From: Chloroflexota bacterium
Lineage (GTDB): Bacteria; Chloroflexota; Anaerolineae; B4-G1; DUEL01
DNA length: 64,000 nt
Assembly (NCBI GenBank): GCA_014874475.1
Contig: JADBJJ010000026.1
Location: 124,001 to 188,000 of the forward strand
Direction of reading: 5' to 3'
Below, in pieces: positions 36,070 through 44,992 of this stretch. Made by a program: the position numbers and the translations under genes. The first letter of the stretch is position 1; the number at the start of each line of letters is the position of its first letter. The notes beneath the pieces are model-generated. The model did not search any database, had not been told where the DNA came from, and worked only from the letters and a program-made list of their open reading frames with translations.

Positions 36070-37353
36070 ATGGACACCGAAATCGGCTTCTTACTGATGC
36101 TGGGTTATCTGCTCCCGGTCGGTTTCTTCCTGCTGGCATGGGGTGGGATGGAGCCGGAACGGGCCCGGCGGGCCGCTATCCAGGGATTGGTGGCCCTGGC
36201 GCTGGCCGCAGTGGGTTACTTCGCTACCGGATTCGCTTTTCACCTGGGCGGCGCTGCCGTCTTTTCGGACCGGCCTGGACTGGGCGGGCTGGATAGCATC
36301 TGGTCGCCTCTGGACCGGACCCGAGGGCTGGGATGGGGGATCATCGGGCTGAAGGGTTTCTTCCTGGGCCAGGGTGCGGGTACCCCCGAGGCGCTGGCTC
36401 TCTTTGCCGCCTATCTCCCGATGGCTGCGACGGTTGTCCTGATGCCGGTGATGGCCCTCTTTGGCCGGGCACGGGGTGGCTGGATGGCCTTGCTGGGGCT
36501 GCTGACCGGCGCCTTGCTCTTCCCGCTGGCGGCCTGCTGGGTCTGGGGGGGAGGGTGGCTGGCCAGCATGGGCCAGACTCTGGCGCGAGGCCACGGGACG
36601 GTGGACTATGCGGGCAGCGGGGTGGCCTACCTGCTGGGCGGGATGATTGCCTGGGGTGCGTTGACGGCGTTGGGCCGCGAACCGCTGCAGGAAGGCCCCG
36701 CCGAGATGCCTCCGGCTCATTTCCCCTTGCTGGCCAACCTGGGCGCGCTTCTGATGGCGGTGGGCTGGCTGGGATGGTCGCTGAATGTCCCCTTCCACGC
36801 TGACGGGGCTCGCCTGGACGCCGGGCGGATTGCCGTCAACGGCCTTCTGGCCCTCGCTGGAGCCACGCTGATCTCCCTCTTTTACTGCTGGCTGGCTCTG
36901 GGGCACGGCGACCCTCTAATGGTGGCACGCGGTGCAGCAGGGGGACTGGTCGCCATCTCTGCGGGCGCGCCGTTTCTCCCGCAATGGGCCGCGCTGGTGA
37001 TTGGCGTTGGGGCTGGACTGCTGGTCCCGCTGAGTGTCTATTGGGTGGACCGGGTTCTGCGGCTGGCCGATGCCTCGGCATCAGTGGCGACGGCGGCCCT
37101 TCCCGGGCTCTGGGGCCTGCTCTCGGTGGCCCTCTTTGCGGACGGACACTGGGGGCAGGGCTGGAACGGTGTCGGCGCGGAGGTTTACCGCACTGTGATT
37201 GGGCAGGGAGTCAGTGGCTTCTTGGTAGCGCCGGGTTTTATCGGCGACGGCCCGGGTCAGTTGATAGCCCAGGTGGTGGCGGTGGTCGCCCTGGGCCTTC
37301 TGGGCTTTGCAGGGGGGTGGCTGATCATATCTGTTAACCGTTGGCGACGGTAA
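36070..37353 (+). CDS. Ammonium-transporter-family membrane protein without twin histidines
   Basis: This 427-residue protein has about eleven transmembrane helices and keeps Amt landmarks: GYFATGFAFHLGG, a DYAGSGVAYLLGG segment where AmtB has DFAGGTVVHINA, a DPLMVARGAAGGLVAISAG segment matching DPSM...GALAGLVAITAG, and PGLWGLLSVALFADG. At the two pore histidine positions it has Tyr (VAY) and Ala (TAAL). Residues of the usual outer FNGGS motif are also lost (WLGWSLNV). It may not conduct ammonia, and could be a sensor or carry another small solute. No GlnK gene is adjacent. An upstream TTG in frame was rejected for the ATG at 36070. Confidence 0.75.
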   Translation: MDTEIGFLLMLGYLLPVGFFLLAWGGMEPERARRAAIQGLVALALAAVGYFATGFAFHLGGAAVFSDRPGLGGLDSIWSPLDRTRGLGWGIIGLKGFFLGQGAGTPEALALFAAYLPMAATVVLMPVMALFGRARGGWMALLGLLTGALLFPLAACWVWGGGWLASMGQTLARGHGTVDYAGSGVAYLLGGMIAWGALTALGREPLQEGPAEMPPAHFPLLANLGALLMAVGWLGWSLNVPFHADGARLDAGRIAVNGLLALAGATLISLFYCWLALGHGDPLMVARGAAGGLVAISAGAPFLPQWAALVIGVGAGLLVPLSVYWVDRVLRLADASASVATAALPGLWGLLSVALFADGHWGQGWNGVGAEVYRTVIGQGVSGFLVAPGFIGDGPGQLIAQVVAVVALGLLGFAGGWLIISVNRWRR

Positions 37354-37378
37354 CGGTCCCCTGACCGGAGTTGGTGGT

Positions 37379-37407
37379 GCGGCGGCGGCCTGAAGGGCCG
37401 CCGCCGC
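37379..37407 (+). terminator. GC-rich hairpin after the Amt-like gene
   Basis: GCGGCGGCGGCC pairs perfectly with GGCCGCCGCCGC around a five-base loop. Only a weak T-rich stretch (GTTGTTTC) follows. It lies between convergent genes. Confidence 0.65.
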
Positions 37408-37446
37408 ATCGTTGTTTCTCCCCATCAGCCCGGCGGCCCCGGTGGG

Positions 37447-39450
37447 CTATGGCGTCGGCGAAGGCGTCGGTGTTGGAGTAAACGTTGGTGTCGGTGAGGG
37501 CGTCGGTGTTGGAGTAAACGTCGGCGTCGGCGAAGGTGTCGGTGTTGGGGTAGGAGTCGGTGTCGGTGAGGGCGTCGGTGTTGGGGTAGAAGTCGGTGTC
37601 GACGAAGGCGTCGGTGTTGGGGTAGAAGTCGGTGTCGGCGAGGATGTGGGCGTTGGCGTAGCCGTGGGCGTGCCGGTTGGGGTGGCAGTCGGCGTACGGG
37701 TAGCGGTGGGAGTGCTGGTCGGCGTCGGTGTAGGCCAGTCGCCAATCCGCTGCCACCAGACCTTCAGGAGCGCCCTTCCGGTCGCCTCATAATACTCCAC
37801 CGTCAATGGCTGAGCGCCGGTCAACAACAGGTCCACAGAGTAGATTCTACTGCCATCGCTGGGATGCCACTCATCCAGCACCCGGGTGCCGCCCACGTAT
37901 ATCCGGACTCCATCGTCGGCCTGGGCGTACAGGCGGTAACGGGCCGGCTCAAAGGTCACCTGGCGGGTCCAGCGGGCGGAGAAGTTATCCGCCGGGAGAC
38001 CCCACGCGGGCGACCCCGTACCCCAATCAAAGTTCAGAGCGCGGTCATTGCGCACCAGGACAGGGTTTCCGCTGAGGTTGGGGTTGGGCCAGTACTCCCC
38101 TTTCCAGTCCGGATAGGAGGGTGAGGTGATCTTCTCCCACCATACCCGGATGCGCGCGTCGCCGGTGTTCTCGTAGTACTCCACTCGTAGACTATGGGTC
38201 CCCTGTACCAGGGCATAATCCACCGTGATTTCACGGGTGCTGCCGTCGTGCCAGGAGTCAATGATCAACTGATCGTCCACCCACATGCGCGCGCCGTCGT
38301 CCACGATAATGCGGAATCGGTACGTGGCCCCCTCAAAGGGGTACATGCGCGTCCAGCGGGCGGAGAAGCCATCAGCAGGGATGCCGGGCGCGGGCGAGCC
38401 GGCTCTCCAGTCGTAAGAGATATTCTCGTCGTTTCGCACCAGCACCGGATTGCCGCTCAGGGTCCGGTTAGACCAGTATTCTCCTTTCCAGTCCGGATAA
38501 GCGGTCAGTTTCTCCCACCAGACCTGGATCACCGCGTCGCTGCCGCGCTCGTAGTACTCCACGCGCAGGATGTGAGAACCGGCGGCGATTTTGTAGTCGG
38601 CCGTCACTTCTCGCCGGGCTCCGTCCTGCCAGGCATCCAGCACCAGGGTGTTGTCCACGTAGATGCGCACTCCGTCGTCCACGACCGCGCGGAAGCGATA
38701 CAGGCCGGCCTCAAACGCCAGTGTGCGGGTCCAGCGGACGGAGAAATTGTCGGCGGGGAAATTTGGGGCCGGTGCTCCCCGGCCCCAGTTGAACCGGATT
38801 TCAGCATCGTTTCGCACAAACGCCGGAGGACCGGCCAGCGAAATGTTGGCGAAGTACTCCCCGCGCCAAGCGGCGGGCGGGGTGGTAGGTCTGGGAGTCG
38901 GCCTTCGGGTAGGGGTCGGAGTGGGGAGGGGCGGAGGGGCCGTCGGCGTTGCAGTGGGCTCAGGGGACGGCAGTGGAGTGGCGGTGTTGTTGGGGGTGGG
39001 GGTAGGCGTTTCCGTAACGACGATGAGGAGGGGAACTCTCACTACCGTGCCGGTCGTAGAAGACCACACCGCGATAGAGACGGCTTTGCGCTCTGCCCCA
39101 ACCTCTGCAGGTATCACGAACACCGCCGCGAACTGCCCATCGGCCCCCACCGCGGCGGATGCCAGGGCGGTCCGTCGGCCGTCCGGGCCCTCCGGGCCGA
39201 CGAAGACGGTGTCCCCGGGTTTCCAGCCTTCGCCGTTCACGGTGATGGGAGTGCCAGGAGCGGCCGTTTCCAGGGACAGCCGTATGGATGGGGTGGCCTG
39301 GGGCGATACCGGCGTTGGGAACACGGGATATCGGCGGGTCAAGAGAGCCGCGCCGAGGAGACACAGCGCCAGAAAGATCAACGAGATGCCCAAAAGCGCG
39401 ATGATGAGGGATCGGGATTGTAGGTTAGAATCCCCCTTTCTGCTTTTCAT
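37447..39450 (-). CDS. Membrane-anchored protein with three PA14 domains and TP-repeat tail
   Basis: This 667-residue surface protein has a transmembrane anchor (about 13-37), a beta domain (about 55-150) and a Pro/Thr linker. Three successive PA14 modules (about 190-310, 315-435, 440-560) follow, each with W(K/R)GEY(F/W) at the start, RW(T)R in the middle and a VDDG(V/A)R strand. PA14 modules often bind glycans. The C-terminal 100 residues are Thr-Pro-Ser repeats encoded by a 36-base minisatellite, ending at TAG. ATG at 39450 follows GGAGGTGG. It lacks an obvious enzymatic domain. Confidence 0.85.
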   Translation of the reverse strand: MKSRKGDSNLQSRSLIIALLGISLIFLALCLLGAALLTRRYPVFPTPVSPQATPSIRLSLETAAPGTPITVNGEGWKPGDTVFVGPEGPDGRRTALASAAVGADGQFAAVFVIPAEVGAERKAVSIAVWSSTTGTVVRVPLLIVVTETPTPTPNNTATPLPSPEPTATPTAPPPLPTPTPTRRPTPRPTTPPAAWRGEYFANISLAGPPAFVRNDAEIRFNWGRGAPAPNFPADNFSVRWTRTLAFEAGLYRFRAVVDDGVRIYVDNTLVLDAWQDGARREVTADYKIAAGSHILRVEYYERGSDAVIQVWWEKLTAYPDWKGEYWSNRTLSGNPVLVRNDENISYDWRAGSPAPGIPADGFSARWTRMYPFEGATYRFRIIVDDGARMWVDDQLIIDSWHDGSTREITVDYALVQGTHSLRVEYYENTGDARIRVWWEKITSPSYPDWKGEYWPNPNLSGNPVLVRNDRALNFDWGTGSPAWGLPADNFSARWTRQVTFEPARYRLYAQADDGVRIYVGGTRVLDEWHPSDGSRIYSVDLLLTGAQPLTVEYYEATGRALLKVWWQRIGDWPTPTPTSTPTATRTPTATPTGTPTATPTPTSSPTPTSTPTPTPSSTPTSTPTPTPSPTPTPTPTPTPSPTPTFTPTPTPSPTPTFTPTPTPSPTP
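37450..37735. repeat. 36-bp coding minisatellite
   Basis: A unit of about 36 bases (for example GTCGGTGTTGGAGTAAACGT followed by TGGTGTCGGTGAGGGC) repeats about five to seven times with point changes, staying in frame and encoding 12-residue TP-rich blocks of the PA14 protein. Confidence 0.8.
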
Positions 39451-39848
39451 TGCATCCACCTCCGATGCGAACCCGAGAGCCTGCTGACCTGATTGTAGGA
39501 CGTCCGGGAGGGGCAGAAAGTTCCTCCGGCCAGGATCGGACCTGGCCCGACGGCGGCGGTTGCTCTGGTTCCATATCCAGCATATCGGCCCTACCTCCCT
39601 TCCCCCTTCTCTCCCGCCGCGACGGGGGAGAAAAGGGCTCGGGGGATGAGGGGGCGTTAGAGGCCCTATCCTGTGCTCGCACAGGCTTTGCCCATAAGCC
39701 GACAACGTTACAATTTCAGCAACCCTCAGGCGGGAGACGACCGCAGTTTTTCACCCCCAATTGGTTCTGCAGGCCGCGTCCTAAACGGGCGACAAACAAA
39801 AACGGGGAGCGGGCACCTGCCTGCTCCCCGTTTTTTGCACGGGCTTGC
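39451..39848. other. Intergenic region with CT-rich repeat
   Basis: No gene is supported in these 398 bases. They contain a block near 39594-39655 with CCCCCTTCTCTCCCGCC facing GACGGGGGAGAAAAG, a copy of the CT-rich intergenic repeat, and at the right end the cytochrome terminator. Confidence 0.5.
39799..39837 (-). terminator. Terminator for the decaheme cytochrome gene
   Basis: AACGGGGAGC...GCTCCCCGTT forms a strong stem with an imperfect inner part. T-tracts occur on both strands (TTTTTT on plus, GTTTTTG on minus), so it may stop transcription from either side. Confidence 0.85.
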
Positions 39849-42014
39849 CTACGGCCGCGTCATCCCTCTCACGTCGCCGCCGATGTCGGCCAGGCTGTCA
39901 TACAGCACCTGGAGGATGTATTTGCCACCGTGGATGTAGTCGCCGGGGTCCTTTTGGGCAAACTGGTAGTTGTAGGCGGCCTTGAGGAGGCGTGGCGTCC
40001 AGGCGTTGTAGCGGTTCTGGGAATTAACCTCATCCGGGTCGGCCTGGCCGTTGCCGTTGGTGTCCACGAAGAAGTACGGATGAGTATAGGCATCGTAGAC
40101 GATGGGCGTACCCACCGTCTCGGCGGCGTACTTCAGGATCGCGGCGTAGAGAGCCTCCTCCATAGTCGCCACCTCGCCTGCGATGCCCTCCTCGGTGTCG
40201 CCGTCGCCGTCAAAGTCGGTGGCATCCATGCGGATGGCCTCCGGCTCCTCTACCTTGTGGCATCCGGCGCAGGCCTCCAGTTCCACCTCCAGCGCGTGGG
40301 CATCGTGGCAATCCACGCAGGTCTGGAAGCCCTGGACATGCTCAAACCGGCCCACGTAGGTCTTGCCCTCATACTCGTAGGCGCCCTTGACCTCTGTCCC
40401 GTAGAGGGAGGCCCCAGCCGCAAAGTAGTGGATGTTCCGGAAGGTCAGTTTTTCGGATGGGGTGTCGGAGTCCACTCCGGCTGCGGCAATGGCCCGGTTG
40501 ACGCTCACCGTGGACTCCCGGCCCTGGTGACAGTTGAGGCAGAGATTGGCATCCAGGTTCTCCAGCGCAACCTTTGCGCCGCTGGGGAAGGTTACCTCTT
40601 TGACCTCGTAACGGGCCGGGAAGTTGGCGGGATCGTGGCAGGTGGTGCAGGCCATACTGCTGGAGGGTTCCACTGCGATGGTGGCGTTGTTCTTCAAGAA
40701 CATTGGCAGCCCCTCAGCGGTGTGGCACTTGACGCAGGCCGCCCGGACCTCGCCCTCGTCATCCCAGTACCGCCAGGCCTCAGCGGAGCTGTCAAAGTGA
40801 CCGGCGTCCACCCGATGGGCCTTGCTCAGGTCCACCGGCTGGGTGAGGGCCTCATTCAGGTCCTCAATGGAGTCGTAGAGCAACTGGAGGATGTATTTGC
40901 CACCGTGGACGTAGGCGCCAGGGTCCTTCAGGGAGGTCTGGTAGTTATAGGCGGCCTTGAGGAGGCGTGGCGTCCAGGCGTTGTAGCGGTTCTGGAAATT
41001 GGCCTCATCCTGGTCGGCCTGGCCGTTGCCGTTGGTGTCCACGAAGAAATATGGATAGGCCGCCGAGCTGTAGGCGATGGCTACCTTGGCTACTTCGCTG
41101 GCATAGGCCTGGATGGCCTGATAGAGCATCGCCTGGAGGCCCTCTATCTCGCCGTAGATGCCCTCCTTCACGTCCCCATCCCCGTCATAGTCCTTGGTGG
41201 AGCCCAACGTGCGGACTTTCTTGAAGTCCTCCACGGATTTGACGTCCTGGTGGCATGTGGTGCAGGCTTCCACCTTGACCTTGAGGGAATGGGAGTCGTG
41301 GCAGTCCACGCAGGCGGTGAAGCCCTCCACATGTCCGAAACGGGCGTCGTAAGACTTGTCGGGGTACTGGTAGCCGCCCTTCGCCAGGGTACCGAACTGG
41401 GTCGCCGCTGCTGCGTAGTAGTGGATGTTAATGAAGGCCAGGTCGGCACTGACTTGGTCGTCGGCAACGCCGGCTTTGGTAACGGCTTCATCCACCGCGA
41501 CCGTGGAGGCCCGCCCCTGATGGCACTGCATACAGCGGGCTTCGTCGCCCAGGCCCTTCACCTCCATGCCGGAGGGGAATACGACGGAGGTCAGTTGCGC
41601 CGCCGCCGGGTTGTGGCAGGCCTCGCAGAAGATAACCGTGCCGACGGGGGCGGCTTTATCTACGATGCCGGCCTCGCTCCCATCCGCGCCCAGGAAGTCT
41701 AGGAAACCGGGAGTGCTGTGGCACTTGGCACACTCCACAGGGATCTCGCGCGGGTCTTCCTCGTTCCAGTGGGTGAAGGACTCGGAAGCGGCATCGGCGT
41801 GATCGGATTGGGCCCAGACGTCCAGGTACGGACACGTCGCCGCCTCAATAGGGGAGGGGAGTTCCTCCTCGGGAGGCGGCGCGGTCGTTGGGGTCGGCGG
41901 CTCAGGGGTCGGGGTAGGGGTGGGTTGAGCGCATGCGGTCAGCAAAACGGCAGCCGCCGCCAGCAAAAGAGCCGTTAACCCCAGAAGCCATTTGCGGGTC
42001 AGAGAATGGTCCAT
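39849..42014 (-). CDS. Decaheme c-type cytochrome lipoprotein with two pentaheme modules
   Basis: This 721-residue exported protein has a lipoprotein signal (VLLTAC lipobox near residue 27) and a TP-rich linker. Ten CxxCH heme-binding motifs are present: CAKCH, CEACH, CMQCH, CVDCH, CTTCH in the first half and CVKCH, CTTCH, CLNCH, CVDCH, CAGCH in the second. The two halves are an internal duplication, each ending with YFFVDTNGNGQAD and NRYNAWTPRLLKAAYNYQ. The DxNxDG-like loops (DYDGDGD, DTNGNGQAD) could bind calcium. It would carry electrons outside the membrane, to an acceptor that is not known. ATG at 42014 follows AGGAGG. No reductase or maturation genes are near. Confidence 0.9.
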   Translation of the reverse strand: MDHSLTRKWLLGLTALLLAAAAVLLTACAQPTPTPTPEPPTPTTAPPPEEELPSPIEAATCPYLDVWAQSDHADAASESFTHWNEEDPREIPVECAKCHSTPGFLDFLGADGSEAGIVDKAAPVGTVIFCEACHNPAAAQLTSVVFPSGMEVKGLGDEARCMQCHQGRASTVAVDEAVTKAGVADDQVSADLAFINIHYYAAAATQFGTLAKGGYQYPDKSYDARFGHVEGFTACVDCHDSHSLKVKVEACTTCHQDVKSVEDFKKVRTLGSTKDYDGDGDVKEGIYGEIEGLQAMLYQAIQAYASEVAKVAIAYSSAAYPYFFVDTNGNGQADQDEANFQNRYNAWTPRLLKAAYNYQTSLKDPGAYVHGGKYILQLLYDSIEDLNEALTQPVDLSKAHRVDAGHFDSSAEAWRYWDDEGEVRAACVKCHTAEGLPMFLKNNATIAVEPSSSMACTTCHDPANFPARYEVKEVTFPSGAKVALENLDANLCLNCHQGRESTVSVNRAIAAAGVDSDTPSEKLTFRNIHYFAAGASLYGTEVKGAYEYEGKTYVGRFEHVQGFQTCVDCHDAHALEVELEACAGCHKVEEPEAIRMDATDFDGDGDTEEGIAGEVATMEEALYAAILKYAAETVGTPIVYDAYTHPYFFVDTNGNGQADPDEVNSQNRYNAWTPRLLKAAYNYQFAQKDPGDYIHGGKYILQVLYDSLADIGGDVRGMTRP

Positions 42015-42166
42015 AGACTGCCTCCTGTACAGTGGGATTTTTTTCGCTTCCTGATAAACAGGAAACTGGAGTGCGACAGAGAACAAAAAGGGAAATTGGA
42101 TTGAGGGAAAGTATTCTATCCTGAATAGTAAAACCTGTATGTTATATCTTGTAGATTCTGTACTAA

Positions 42167-42172
42167 TTATAC
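42167..42172 (-). promoter_or_regulatory. -10 element for the cytochrome gene
   Basis: An AT-rich stretch at 42100-42180 contains TATAAT on the minus strand, about 150 bases before the cytochrome ATG. The -35 box is unclear because the upstream sequence is a gene remnant. Confidence 0.45.
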
Positions 42173-42181
42173 CATACTTAC

Positions 42182-42352
42182 GAGAGGCTGTCAAGAGCGC
42201 GCGGGGCAGAGCGGGCCATAGGATGGGGGGTGAAAGAGCGGTATCGGACGATGCGGGGGTATAAGCGGACGGTGTCGGTGTTGAATGTGAGCAGCCTGTT
42301 AGGAGAATTGAGGAGAGGGAAGATTTCCCTGGCGGAACTGATGGCCGCATAA
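42182..42352 (+). pseudogene. Possible transposase C-terminal remnant
   Basis: An open 56-codon frame without a start codon reads KERYRTMRGYKRTVSVLNVS, then a GELRRGKISLAELMAA tail and a stop. It has the look of a transposase C-terminus (RxxMRGxK...), but the family is not identified. It directly abuts the AT-rich cytochrome promoter region, so an insertion may have shaped this junction. Confidence 0.4.
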
Positions 42353-42483
42353 GAAAAAGGCGGTAAATGGGGAGATATTTGAAATTCAAACTCTATGCTA
42401 ATTTTGGAACAATCACTTTCTACAGGTTCGACCCGTAGAGTTCTACAGGTAAGTAACCGAGGTATCTCCGATGCCAACGAAAA

Positions 42484-42508
42484 GGCCCGGCTGTCAGTGC
42501 CGGGCCTG
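42484..42508 (-). terminator. Hairpin downstream of the LuxR-type remnant
   Basis: AGGCCCGG pairs with CCGGGCCT around a nine-base loop. On the minus strand it is followed by TTTT, so it probably terminated the now broken regulator gene. Confidence 0.7.
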
Positions 42509-42524
42509 CAATCGTCACGCCGGC

Positions 42525-42749
42525 GTCACGGAATGATCCCGTGCTCTTGCGCCCGTACCACTGCTTCAACCCGTGAGGCCACCTTCAATTTGCGCAGGAT
42601 GGCGCCCACGGGAAACTCCACCGTCCTCTCCGTCACGCCCAACCGACCGGCGATTTCTTTGTTGCTCAGACCCTCCGCCATCAGGTGTACCACTTCTAAT
42701 TCCCGCTCGGTCAGGCCGCCAGGCCGCTTCCCCGCACCCAGGCCGCCGT
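42525..42749 (-). pseudogene. LuxR/NarL-type response regulator remnant (DNA-binding domain only)
   Basis: The minus strand encodes LTERELEVVHLMAEGLSNKE and a continuing helix-turn-helix (GRLGVTERTVEF, then ILRKLKVASRVEAVVRAQEH) to a stop at 42525. This is a complete LuxR-type domain similar to that of the intact regulator at 44272-44910. There is no start codon, and the receiver domain is absent: stops and non-homologous sequence lie upstream. In the recognition helix HVG is replaced by PVG. It is a truncated copy and probably not functional. Confidence 0.75.
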
Positions 42750-42856
42750 CTTTAGCGCCAAGCGATCGTCGGTCAGCCGCAAGAGGCCGCTGTCTCCTCG
42801 GAGATAACGGCCTCTATTGATTCAGCAGTTCCGGCTGCGATTTCTGTGGCTTTACA

Positions 42857-43519
42857 TTACCACTCGAGCCTCCAGAAGGGAGACTCAGAGACTATAATTA
42901 TCTCCCTGCCAGCCACTATATCCGCATGCCTCTGAGCGAGGAGCTCGTTGATCTCCACTGCAATGGTGTCAATTATGTAGACGCGGTTATCTGTCAGCCA
43001 CCGGCCCAATCCCCGTTCTGTTGTCTCCACCCACCCTTGCAGAAACATAACTCCAAGGTCTGGATCACAGACCGGTTGGTCAAGGTTGCCAATCGCGTCT
43101 ATACACCATACCCTACCTCCTTGAGAATTACGGCCAGCCATAAGGAAATCTTGCACCTTAAAGCCCGTCTCTTTGACCAGGGAGCTCACCTCAGCGCTGG
43201 GGATTGGGCGGGCAAAAGTCACCTGCACCCATATGAGCTGCGGCTCTTTCTGCGCGATAAGGGCACGGCTTCGCCGGATATTGGCTTCTCTATAGGCTTG
43301 TATTGCTTTGTCGCCGCCACGGAGGTAGTAAACGTTTACAAGGACATCTCCGGTGTGCTCTAATACCTTCCCTGCGTACTCATAAATTGCAGTTTTACCG
43401 CCGAAGACAGGTTTTCCCGCGTAGACCCCAAGGGGCTTCCTGAGTAAGATTGCCGCCAATGCTACTATCAACGTCAATCCCAGAAATCCGATGCCTATCC
43501 AGAGTTTCTTGTGCTTCAT
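42857..43519 (-). CDS. Membrane-anchored protein of unknown function
   Basis: The product (220 residues) has an N-terminal transmembrane helix (about 5-25) after a KHKK cluster and an extracytoplasmic mixed alpha/beta domain. No known family is recognised. Two cysteines (WCIDAIG and QPVCDPD) are about 13 residues apart and could form a disulfide. AGGAGG lies 6 bases before the ATG. Its start overlaps the tail of the broken upstream gene. Base composition is lower in GC than the surroundings. Confidence 0.65.
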   Translation of the reverse strand: MKHKKLWIGIGFLGLTLIVALAAILLRKPLGVYAGKPVFGGKTAIYEYAGKVLEHTGDVLVNVYYLRGGDKAIQAYREANIRRSRALIAQKEPQLIWVQVTFARPIPSAEVSSLVKETGFKVQDFLMAGRNSQGGRVWCIDAIGNLDQPVCDPDLGVMFLQGWVETTERGLGRWLTDNRVYIIDTIAVEINELLAQRHADIVAGREIIIVSESPFWRLEW

Positions 43520-44168
43520 GTAGACCTCCTGCTTCTTTGGGCAGATCAGCGAACAGCGCTCTTCTAATTGACCAAGCCGGGCGGGTCGCTGTGTTTCTTG
43601 TTAACCACCGATCATATACTACTTTGCCCAGCCAGCTATCGCTCCAGGCCCACTCGTACGAGAAAGAGTAGTTAACCTCGCCATCACCACCACTTCCTGG
43701 GTTCTGTTTTTCATAAGTTATTCGGTGCCGGTACCACACATTTGCATCGATGCTGGTCTCCTTTAAGTCCAAATGCACTAATTCCTTAATACTACTGCTG
43801 TCGCAGCCATTGCGAACTCTGTAGCCGGTGATTGGCAAATTCCATATCGGAGGTTGGTTTGCATAAACTGCGTGCACCTTCAAACGGTCACAAGAAGTTC
43901 CCGCACCTGGATTGTAAGCCTCTTGTTCAAGACGGTATTGCCGCCCATAATATATGTGACCCACACGTAACGCATTGACCCCTGACTGAGTCCAAAGGTC
44001 ATCGATGTCCCAGTCAAGATAGGCCCCGTTCCACCACCACCAGTTGCCCAGGTACGGTTATTCAGGCCAATTGCCGTGATAAACAGCATAAGCATAAACG
44101 ACAGAGGTCATCAATAAGGTAGCCGCGATCGCCAAGGCCAACACCGGGAAAAGCTTAATCCTGCGCAT
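43395..44168 (-). pseudogene. Secreted protein gene interrupted by an in-frame stop
   Basis: From the ATG at 44168 the frame encodes a good signal peptide (MRRIKLFPVLALAIAATLLM, continuing to YAYA) and then VYHGNWPE. A TAA at 44058-44060 (codon 37) follows, after which the same frame stays open for more than 200 codons (PYLGNWWWWNGAYLDWD...). The downstream part has an aromatic, beta-rich character with paired cysteines (TSCDRL, NGCDSS). The last 40 codons overlap the next gene out of frame and are probably not original. It is either a pseudogene, a recoded gene or a sequencing error. Family unknown. Confidence 0.6.
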
Positions 44169-44271
44169 CAGCACACCCCCTTAATTTGAGATTCTCACCG
44201 CTCTCCCCAGCGGCATCTTCAGTATAACCCATCCCGTGCCCGCTGGCTACTGTGGAAATTACCAGGTTTGA

Positions 44272-44910
44272 CTACTTATCCTCGCCCGGGAGGAACCCGT
44301 ACTCCTTTGCCCACATCACCGCTTCCAGACGCGTGGTCACCCCGATCTTCTGTAAAATGTTCCCAACGTGAAATTCCACCGTTCGGGGGGTCAAGCCCAA
44401 CCAGACGGCGATCTCTTTGCTGCTCAGCCCTTTCGCGATCAGCCCTAACACCTCCCGTTCCCGCTCCGTCAGATTCTTCCAGCACGCTTCCACCTCCTGG
44501 TATTGCTGAATCCGTTGGCTCTGGACAGCCGTCCAGAGAGATTCGCCACGAGATGCCTGCCGGATGGCCGATACAATGCGGTCCAACGGCTCCTCTTTAA
44601 GGAGGTAGCCCCAGGCTTCTGCTTTCCACATTTCGGCTAGGTAGCGGTCGTAGTCGTAGGCGCTGAGGGCCAGGACCCGCACCGGCAGGCCTCGCCGCTG
44701 GATCTCCTGCGCCACCTCCGGCCCCGAAAGGCCCGGCAACTGGCAATCCAGCACCGCCACATCGGGCCGAAGGGCCAAAATCTTCTCCAGGGCTTCCTCC
44801 CCACTTTCGGCCTCGGCCACAACGTCTATATCCGGCTCCCGGTCCAGGAGCACCCGTAGCCCCAGCCGCAGGGTGGGATGGTCATCGGCGAGAAGGACGC
44901 GAATCTTCAT
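44272..44910 (-). CDS. NarL/FixJ-family response regulator
   Basis: This 212-residue regulator has a receiver domain at residues 1-118 (LLADDHPTLR acidic pocket, phosphoacceptor in VLDCQLPG, switch Lys in YLLKEEP) and a C-terminal LuxR-type helix-turn-helix (LTEREREVLGLIAKGLSSKE, TVEFHVGNIL). ATG at 44910 is taken because it begins the KIRVLLADD strand; the ribosome site is weak. It is the last gene of the sugar ABC-kinase unit and is the likely partner of the histidine kinase at 46453-47577. Confidence 0.88.
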   Translation of the reverse strand: MKIRVLLADDHPTLRLGLRVLLDREPDIDVVAEAESGEEALEKILALRPDVAVLDCQLPGLSGPEVAQEIQRRGLPVRVLALSAYDYDRYLAEMWKAEAWGYLLKEEPLDRIVSAIRQASRGESLWTAVQSQRIQQYQEVEACWKNLTEREREVLGLIAKGLSSKEIAVWLGLTPRTVEFHVGNILQKIGVTTRLEAVMWAKEYGFLPGEDK

Positions 44911-44992
44911 AACGCAGGTCACAAGGCGCAGGTCGCAAGTTGCAGGACACAACTTTCCTTATACCCTTGCCGTCTTGTCCCGTGCCTCTTTC

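Noticed and set aside
37450-37735. CRISPR-like periodic repeat
   Set aside because: The units are contiguous with no spacers and keep an open reading frame, so it is a coding minisatellite.
39450-41702. 750-codon plus-strand frame opposite the cytochrome
   Set aside because: Ten heme motifs prove the minus strand is coding.
42395-42820. 141-codon plus-strand frame
   Set aside because: It is antisense to the LuxR-type remnant and has arginine/proline-rich noise only.
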